Assembly (NCBI GenBank): GCA_009702305.1
Contig: WLIH01000057.1
Coordinates: 1 to 9,344, forward strand
DNA length: 9,344 bases
Source of the DNA: Actinomycetota bacterium
GTDB taxonomy: Bacteria > Actinomycetota > Actinomycetes > Propionibacteriales > Nocardioidaceae
Direction: 5' to 3'
The notes under the pieces are model-generated. The model worked only from the letters and a program-made list of their open reading frames with translations. It did no database searches and was not told where the DNA came from. Of the stretch, positions 5,777-9,344 are shown piece by piece. Within the stretch, counting starts at the first letter, position 1. Each line of letters starts with the position of its first letter. The position numbers and the translations under genes were made by a program.

Positions 5777-6163
5777 ATGGCGAAGGGCAAGGTCTCCAAG
5801 ACCGTCGGCTCCTTGGGCGACTACCTCAAGGAGCAGCGCACCACGGCACAGCTGTCGCTGCGCCAGCTCGCCGAGCAGGCGGGGGTCTCGAACCCCTACC
5901 TGAGTCAGATCGAGCGGGGCCTGCGCAAGCCGTCGGCGGAGGTACTCCAGCAGATCGCCAAGGCATTGCGAATCTCGGCGGAGCAGTTGTACATCCGCGC
6001 GGGGATCGTGAGCCCCGATGACGGCGTGGGCGGCAGTGTCGAGCTCGCCGTGCTCTCGGACACCGCCCTCACCGAGCGGCAGAAGCAGTCGCTGCTCGAC
6101 GTCTACCAGTCCTTCCTCGCCCTGAATTCCGCCCAAGCTGGGCCGTCCGGGTCCGAGGGCTGA
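5777..6163 (+). CDS. XRE-family transcriptional regulator (Rv0474/MLDSR-like)
   Basis: A 128-residue DNA-binding protein. A Cro/C1-type helix-turn-helix spans about residues 14-72: SLGDYLKEQR, then LSLRQLAEQAGVSNPYLSQIERG containing the two core helices, then PSAEVLQQIAKALRISAEQLY. The C-terminal part (73-128) is short and acidic/polar with a helix TERQKQSLLDVYQSFL, likely for dimerisation. A basic N-terminus precedes the domain. It lies directly upstream of the HBHA-like gene (52 bp apart, same strand) and DUF2516, matching the M. tuberculosis order Rv0474-hbhA-Rv0476 and the Rhodococcus regulator MLDSR next to the lipid-droplet protein MLDS. By analogy it probably controls the downstream gene and, given the palindrome in its own promoter, itself. 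The identity of the inducing signal cannot be seen here; copper has been proposed for the mycobacterial homologue. Confidence 0.9.
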   Translation: MAKGKVSKTVGSLGDYLKEQRTTAQLSLRQLAEQAGVSNPYLSQIERGLRKPSAEVLQQIAKALRISAEQLYIRAGIVSPDDGVGGSVELAVLSDTALTERQKQSLLDVYQSFLALNSAQAGPSGSEG

Positions 6164-6215
6164 TCCACCCCACCGGAGCGACGTCCTCGTCGCCCACCAC
6201 ATGAAGGAGCAGGAC

Positions 6216-6851
6216 ATGGCCAAGGCCAAGTTCGACATCAAGTCCGAGGCGACCAAGTCGCTCTACGTCGGGGCCGGCGTGGCCGACCTGGCCGTCGAGG
6301 CCGTGCGCGAGGTCGTCGCCGACGTCCAGAAGAAGTTCGTCGAGGTCCAGAAGGACGTGCAGACCAAGGTCGCCGACGTCCAGAAGACCGTCACCGGCTT
6401 CGAGTTCCAGCCGAAGGCCCTGCGCGAGCAGGCCGTGACCGTCGTCAACACCCGCGTCGAGGTGCTCACCGACGAGGCGAAGGCCCGTCGCAGCGCCGTC
6501 GAGGCCCGCGTCGCCGAGCTGCAGAGCGAGGCCAAGGCCCTTCCGACGAAGGTGCAGACGGTCGTGCTGGAGAACGTCGCCACCGCGACGACGACGTACG
6601 CCGACCTCGCCAAGCGCGGCGAGGTCCTGGTCGGCCGGATCCGCAAGCAGGAGACCAGCAAGGCCACCGTCACCTCCGCGAAGACCACCGTCTCGAGCGC
6701 CAAGGCGACCAAGACCACCGCCAAGAAGGCGACCAAGAAGGCCGTCAAGAAGACGACCCCCGCGGCCAAGCGCACGACCACCTCGGCCAAGAAGACCGTC
6801 TCGGCTGCTGCGAAGGCCGCCCCGGCCGCCGCCACGAAGGTCGGCGACTGA
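6216..6851 (+). CDS. HBHA/MLDS-like coiled-coil protein with Lys/Ala-rich tail
   Basis: A 211-residue protein resembling mycobacterial heparin-binding hemagglutinin and the Rhodococcus lipid-droplet protein MLDS. Residues 14-35 are an amphipathic/apolar stretch (YVGAGVADLAVEAV), 36-145 are heptad-rich and likely coiled coil, and 146-211 are a disordered tail rich in Lys, Thr and Ala (about 17 Lys, e.g. KKATKKAVKK). YADLAKRGEVLVGRIRKQ (128-145) parallels the HBHA segment YNELVERGEAALERLRSQ. VADVQK occurs twice (34-39, 52-57). There is no signal peptide. I chose ATG 6216 because AAGGAG (6204-6209) is six nt upstream; the in-frame ATG at 6201 lacks a ribosome site and overlaps it. HBHA binds heparan sulfate through its Lys tail; MLDS-type homologues coat lipid droplets and bind DNA. 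A storage/DNA role is more likely here than adhesion, by inference. A small hairpin, GCGACG-TCCT-CGTCGC (6178-6193), precedes the ribosome site. Confidence 0.85.
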   Translation: MAKAKFDIKSEATKSLYVGAGVADLAVEAVREVVADVQKKFVEVQKDVQTKVADVQKTVTGFEFQPKALREQAVTVVNTRVEVLTDEAKARRSAVEARVAELQSEAKALPTKVQTVVLENVATATTTYADLAKRGEVLVGRIRKQETSKATVTSAKTTVSSAKATKTTAKKATKKAVKKTTPAAKRTTTSAKKTVSAAAKAAPAAATKVGD

Positions 6852-6903
6852 AGAGAAGACCCTGAGCAGCTGACGCTGTTCTGAGCCACTCGCTCCAGCA
6901 TCT

Positions 6904-6934
6904 GGCGCCTCGGACCCGACGGGTCCGGGGCGCC
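6904..6934 (+). terminator. Strong hairpin after the HBHA-like gene, probable terminator
   Basis: GGCGCCTCGGACCC (6904-6917) pairs with GGGTCCGGGGCGCC (6921-6934) to give a 14-bp stem with one U-G wobble and a 3-nt loop. It begins 52 nt past the stop. There is no U-tract, as usual in high-GC actinobacteria. It would separate the regulator/HBHA-like unit from the DUF2516 gene, which has its own promoter. Confidence 0.7.
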
Positions 6935-6962
6935 TGTGCGTGCTGCCGGTGCGGCTGGCGCC

Positions 6963-6968
6963 TAGGCT
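6963..6968 (+). promoter_or_regulatory. -10 element of a leaderless promoter for the DUF2516 gene
   Basis: TAGGCT fits TANNNT and is six nt before the ATG at 6975. No Shine-Dalgarno precedes the ATG (TCCCCC only), consistent with leaderless translation and with the same spacing seen before the asparaginase gene. Confidence 0.6.
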
Positions 6969-6974
6969 TCCCCC

Positions 6975-7265
6975 ATGTCGAACGGGTACAGCCTCGAGCT
7001 CAACTTCTACCTGCTGCTCGCCTTCGTGCTGCTGGTGGTCAAGCTGTTCGCCTTCATCAGCTCGCTGACCTACTCGGCCGAGTCCTACTCCGCCGCCAAC
7101 AAGCTCACCAAGCCGGCGTGGACGATCATCCTGGGCGTCGGGGTCGCCGTGCAGCTGCTAGTGCTCGGCTCGCCGACCTTCCTGCTGAATCTCGTCTTCA
7201 CGATCGCCGCGCTGGTCTTCCTCGCCGATGTACGTCCGGCCATCAAGGGGTTGACAAGACGGTAA
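6975..7265 (+). CDS. DUF2516 family small membrane protein (Rv0476-like)
   Basis: A 96-residue protein with three hydrophobic segments at about residues 9-30, 48-64 and 68-86. The family signature is visible in YSAANKLTKPAWTIILGVGV (38-57) and the end FLADVRPAIKGLTRR (82-96), with a basic C-terminus probably on the cytoplasmic side. DUF2516 proteins are restricted to actinobacteria and have no established function. Their repeated occurrence after an XRE regulator and an HBHA-type gene (Rv0474-0476 in M. tuberculosis) suggests a shared role, but here a strong hairpin and a separate leaderless promoter indicate independent transcription. The stop codon lies in the loop of a short inverted repeat. 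Confidence 0.9.
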   Translation: MSNGYSLELNFYLLLAFVLLVVKLFAFISSLTYSAESYSAANKLTKPAWTIILGVGVAVQLLVLGSPTFLLNLVFTIAALVFLADVRPAIKGLTRR

Positions 7266-7272
7266 CGTCTTG
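7255..7272 (+). terminator. Stop-codon hairpin with GUAA loop
   Basis: CAAGACG (7255-7261) and CGTCTTG (7266-7272) form a perfect 7-bp stem closed by GTAA, a GNRA-type tetraloop, in which TAA is the stop codon of the DUF2516 gene. It may be a 3' processing or termination structure; no U-tract follows. It could also be read as an operator for the following gene. Confidence 0.4.
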
Positions 7273-7303
7273 CCGTTCGTCGTCGCAGGCCCGCGATCGC
7301 CGA

Positions 7304-7344
7304 TAAACTCATGCCTGGCGACGTGAGTTCGGTGCTCACGCCAG
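7304..7344 (+). promoter_or_regulatory. Candidate promoter and 5' hairpin of the cupin gene
   Basis: TAAACT at 7304-7309 is an AT-rich match to TANNNT in a GC-rich gap and would start transcription near 7315-7317. From just that point the RNA can fold: CTGG (7315-7318) with CCAG (7341-7344) and CGTGAG (7322-7327) with CTCACG (7335-7340), leaving a 3-nt bulge and a 7-nt loop. The hairpin ends seven nt before the cupin ATG and leaves little room for a Shine-Dalgarno. It could protect the 5' end or modulate translation. Confidence 0.4.
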
Positions 7345-7350
7345 ACGAAG

Positions 7351-7719
7351 ATGGGGCCAGTCGTGGTGGGAGAGTTCGAGAACCGACCGTGGGGCGCGTG
7401 GTACGTGCTCGACGAAGGAGACGGCTTCAAGGTCAAGCGTATCGACGTGCTGCCGCAGCAGCGCCTGTCGTACCAGACCCACGAGCACCGTGCTGAGCAC
7501 TGGTTCATCGTGACGGGCAAGGCCACCTGCGTGATCGACGGCGAGCAGGTCATCGCCGGACCGGGTCAGACCGTGGACGTGGCCATCGGCCAGCCGCACC
7601 GGATCACCAACATGGAGGACGAGCTCCTCCAGATCATCGAGATCCAGATGGGTCGCTACACCGGCGAGGACGACATCGTCCGCCTCGAGGACGACTACGG
7701 CCGCGACGGCTGCTGCTGA
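7351..7719 (+). CDS. Cupin protein of the type II phosphomannose isomerase family
   Basis: A 122-residue single cupin corresponding to the C-terminal isomerase domain of bifunctional ManC/XanB-type enzymes (PF01050), which interconvert mannose-6-phosphate and fructose-6-phosphate for GDP-mannose supply. RPWGAWYVLDEGDGFKVKRI (12-31) is the domain's opening motif; THEHRAEHWFIVTGKA (43-58) carries the metal-binding His44, His46 and His50/Glu49; QPHRITN (81-87) gives His83; GRYTGEDDIVRLEDDYGR (101-118) is the highly conserved end. The guanylyltransferase half is absent, so it is a stand-alone domain; mannose-6-phosphate isomerase activity is likely but unproven. The start is uncertain: ATG 7351 has no good Shine-Dalgarno; GTG at 7363 or 7366 would still include the whole fold, and an in-frame stop at 7324 rules out longer versions. 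Convergent with the sugar transferase, suggesting a common polysaccharide context. Confidence 0.88.
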   Translation: MGPVVVGEFENRPWGAWYVLDEGDGFKVKRIDVLPQQRLSYQTHEHRAEHWFIVTGKATCVIDGEQVIAGPGQTVDVAIGQPHRITNMEDELLQIIEIQMGRYTGEDDIVRLEDDYGRDGCC

Positions 7720-7725
7720 CCGGGT

Positions 7726-7762
7726 AGCGGGTCGGGAACGCGTCAGTCGATCCCAGCCCGCT
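7726..7762 (+). terminator. Hairpin downstream of the cupin gene, possible terminator
   Basis: AGCGGG (7726-7731) and GGGA (7734-7737) pair with TCCC (7751-7754) and CCCGCT (7757-7762), giving 10 bp with a 2x2 internal loop and a 13-nt apical loop, starting seven nt after the stop. There is no U-tract. Confidence 0.45.
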
Positions 7763-7892
7763 CCCCAGGTGTCGCCGCGGCATCAGTTCGTCCGCGAGCC
7801 GGCGTCGTCACGTCGCCCCGGGGAGCGGAGACTGCCAGTGATGGCATGTGAAGTCTTCCCCGGCTGAGCGTCGTGTCGACGACGCGCACTGC
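7763..7892. other. Convergent intergenic spacer without recognised gene
   Basis: No gene is seen. A small nested hairpin around TGCCA-GTGA-TGGCA (7833-7846) is present; no further structure is supported beyond GC-rich self-complementary patches near 7870-7892. Confidence 0.4.
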
Positions 7893-7939
7893 GCGCCTAC
7901 TGACTCACGCACGCCACACGCGCGTGAGTCAGTAGGCGC
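7893..7939 (-). terminator. Perfect 18-bp inverted repeat at the end of the sugar transferase gene
   Basis: GCGCCTACTGACTCACGC (7893-7910) and its exact reverse complement (7922-7939) flank an 11-nt loop. The right arm includes the last codons and TGA stop (7931-7929) of the minus-strand sugar transferase. The uninterrupted 18-bp stem is the strongest local hairpin in the window, lies between convergent genes and would work for either strand. No U-tract is present on either side. Confidence 0.7.
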
Positions 7940-9344
7940 CGCGGCTCGTGAAGACGGCGCTGACGGTCTTCACCAGGATGCTGACGTCCTGCATCATCGA
8001 CCAGTTGTCGACGTAGTAGAGGTCCAGGCGCACGGCCTCCTCGAAGGAGAGGTCGGAGCGACCCGAGACCTGCCAGAGCCCGGTGAGGCCCGGGCGCACG
8101 TGGAGCCGCCGGCCGGTGTCGCCGCGGTAGAGCTCCACCTCGGCCGGCAGTGAGGGGCGAGGTCCGACCAGGCTCATCTCGCCGCGCAGCACGTTGAACA
8201 GCTGCGGGAGCTCGTCGAGCGAGAAACGGCGCAGCCAGCGGCCCGGGCGGGTGATCCGCGGGTCGTCCTTCATCTTGAACATGCCGCCCTCGTAGGCCTG
8301 TTCGGCGTGCAGCTCGGCGAGGCGCGCCTCGGCGTCGACCACCATCGTGCGGAACTTGAGGCAGTTGAAGACCTGGCCGTTGCGACCGGTGCGGATCTGA
8401 CGGAAGAGCACCGGACCGCGGTCGTGCGCCCAGACGTTGACCGCCACGAACGCGAGCAGCGGGAGGAACATGAGGATCAGCGCGAACGCGCCGAGGACGT
8501 CGAAGGCCCGCTTGCCGAGGCTCGCGGCGTCGCGAGCGGTCGGCGGGCTGATGTGCATCAGCGGCAGGCCGCCGACCGGGCGGACCCGGATCCGCTCGCT
8601 GGAGACATCCGTGACGCTCGGGGCGACGATGAGCTGCACGTGGTGGCGCTCGAGGTCCCACACGAGTCGACGCATCTGGTTGCCCGAGTCCAGGGCGCCG
8701 CCGGCGAAGAAGATGACGTCGACCGCCGCGCCGTCGACCAGGCTGGTCAGGTCCTCGGCGTTGCCGATCACCTCGATGCCGGACGCGGTGCGATCGGCGG
8801 GATACATCTCGGGCGTCAGAGCGCCCACCACGTCGTAGCCGAGCCAGTCCTCACGTGCCAGGACGCCGGCGATCTCGTCGACGTGCGACGGTCCGCCCAC
8901 GATCAGCACCCGCTGGCGCAGAGCGCCGCGACGCCGTGCCGTGTGCAGCGCGTGGCGCAGCAGCAGTCGGCCGACGAGCAGACATGGGATTCCGACCAGG
9001 AAGGTCAAGCCGAAGAAGCCGCGACTGAGAGGGAACTTGGCGAGGTAGCAGCCCACCCCCACCAGGCCGGCGGTGACCAGGCCCGCATTGAATACCCGCT
9101 TGAGCTCGTCGGTGCCGGCGCCGAAGACGTTCTCCCGGTAGCCGCGCAGCAGGAACGTCGTCAGCAGCCAGCCGGCGATGATCAGCGGTCCGACGGTCAT
9201 CACGCTGCCGGACGTGTCGGCGCTGCTCTCGAACACGTCGAGACGCGCGCGGCCGATCACGGCCACGACCATCACGCCCGTGATGATCGCGAGGTCCATC
9301 ACCAGCGCGGTAGCAGGCAAGTAGCGCAGCGCACGGCTGGCGCG
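7929..9344 (-). CDS. Polyprenyl-phosphate sugar-phosphate transferase (WbaP/CpsE class), 5' end cut by window
   Basis: A membrane enzyme that transfers a hexose-1-phosphate from a nucleotide sugar to undecaprenyl phosphate, the first step in exopolysaccharide repeat-unit assembly. 471 codons are in the window and the frame is open to the edge; an ATG at 9299 and TTG at 9320 exist, but upstream codons look coding, so the true start is probably outside. The N-terminal part has about four transmembrane segments (roughly the first 130 residues in the window), then a Rossmann/CoA-binding-like domain with [17 protein letters not shown]. The catalytic bacterial sugar transferase domain (PF02397) begins at [10 protein letters not shown] with its own membrane hairpin, then [44 protein letters not shown] and [20 protein letters not shown], all strongly conserved; the DE of SLDEL is the catalytic pair. 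It ends normally at SRGAY. The sugar specificity cannot be told. Confidence 0.95.
   Translation of the reverse strand, partial: RASRALRYLPATALVMDLAIITGVMVVAVIGRARLDVFESSADTSGSVMTVGPLIIAGWLLTTFLLRGYRENVFGAGTDELKRVFNAGLVTAGLVGVGCYLAKFPLSRGFFGLTFLVGIPCLLVGRLLLRHALHTARRRGALRQRVLIVGGPSHVDEIAGVLAREDWLGYDVVGALTPEMYPADRTASGIEVIGNAEDLTSLVDGAAVDVIFFAGGALDSGNQMRRLVWDLERHHVQLIVAPSVTDVSSERIRVRPVGGLPLMHISPPTARDAASLGKRAFDVLGAFALILMFLPLLAFVAVNVWAHDRGPVLFRQIRTGRNGQVFNCLKFRTMVVDAEARLAELHAEQAYEGGMFKMKDDPRITRPGRWLRRFSLDELPQLFNVLRGEMSLVGPRPSLPAEVELYRGDTGRRLHVRPGLTGLWQVSGRSDLSFEEAVRLDLYYVDNWSMMQDVSILVKTVSAVFTSRGAY

Noticed and set aside
6201..6215. Five-residue longer start for the HBHA-like protein
   Set aside because: ATG 6201 overlaps the AAGGAG ribosome site that serves ATG 6216 and has no ribosome site of its own.
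6263..6901. 212-codon minus-strand frame opposite the HBHA-like gene
   Set aside because: Composition simply mirrors the Lys/Ala/Val codons of the sense strand; no ribosome site or domain.
7251..7256. Consensus TTGACA -35 box at the end of the DUF2516 gene
   Set aside because: No -10-like hexamer lies 16-19 bp downstream; the nearest TANNNT (7304) is 47 bp away.

Overview
The window is GC-rich DNA with GC-ending codons, leaderless-looking promoters and several actinobacterial hallmark families (a DUF2516 protein, an HBHA/MLDS-like lysine-rich coiled-coil protein, an AnsA-type asparaginase). It most resembles a chromosomal segment of a Nocardioides-like actinomycete. That taxonomic guess is an inference from gene content and from the type of GTTGGTCGAG...TATCGAGACC palindromic repeat; no database search was made.

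Left part (1-4036), sulfur activation and transport: cysD (ATP sulfurylase small subunit, cut by the window edge, minus strand), a divergent low-molecular-weight protein-tyrosine phosphatase (plus), a TauE/SafE sulfite/sulfonate permease (minus, tail to tail with the phosphatase) and a CysC-type APS kinase fused to a long, apparently degenerate ATP-sulfurylase-like N-terminal domain (minus). Together CysD (with a CysN expected outside the window) and CysC would make APS and then PAPS. cysD uses codons unlike its neighbours (TTG is its main leucine codon).

Middle (4076-5776): an AnsA-family (Rhizobium etli type) asparaginase with a leaderless promoter, divergent from cysC, followed by a roughly 575-bp array of palindromic REP/BIME-like repeats, part of it in exact 113-bp tandem register. 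The array keeps a very long spurious minus-strand frame open.

Right-centre (5742-7265): a conserved actinobacterial module of an XRE-family regulator, an HBHA/MLDS-like coiled-coil protein with a Lys/Ala-rich tail, and a DUF2516 membrane protein (the gene order of M. tuberculosis Rv0474-Rv0475-Rv0476). The regulator's promoter carries a perfect 8+8 bp palindrome filling the -35/-10 spacer, a good candidate autoregulatory operator.

Right end (7304-9344), polysaccharide-related: a small cupin of the type II phosphomannose isomerase family with a 5' hairpin, then, convergent with it, a polyprenyl-phosphate sugar-phosphate transferase (WbaP/CpsE class) whose start lies beyond the window. A perfect 18-bp inverted repeat separates the two. 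The phosphatase at 988 belongs to a family that often works with such exopolysaccharide systems.

Most genes belong to known families. The items with most to offer are the regulatory palindromes, the tandem palindromic array, the compositionally odd cysD, and the degenerate domain on CysC. I did not find a clearly new multi-gene system.
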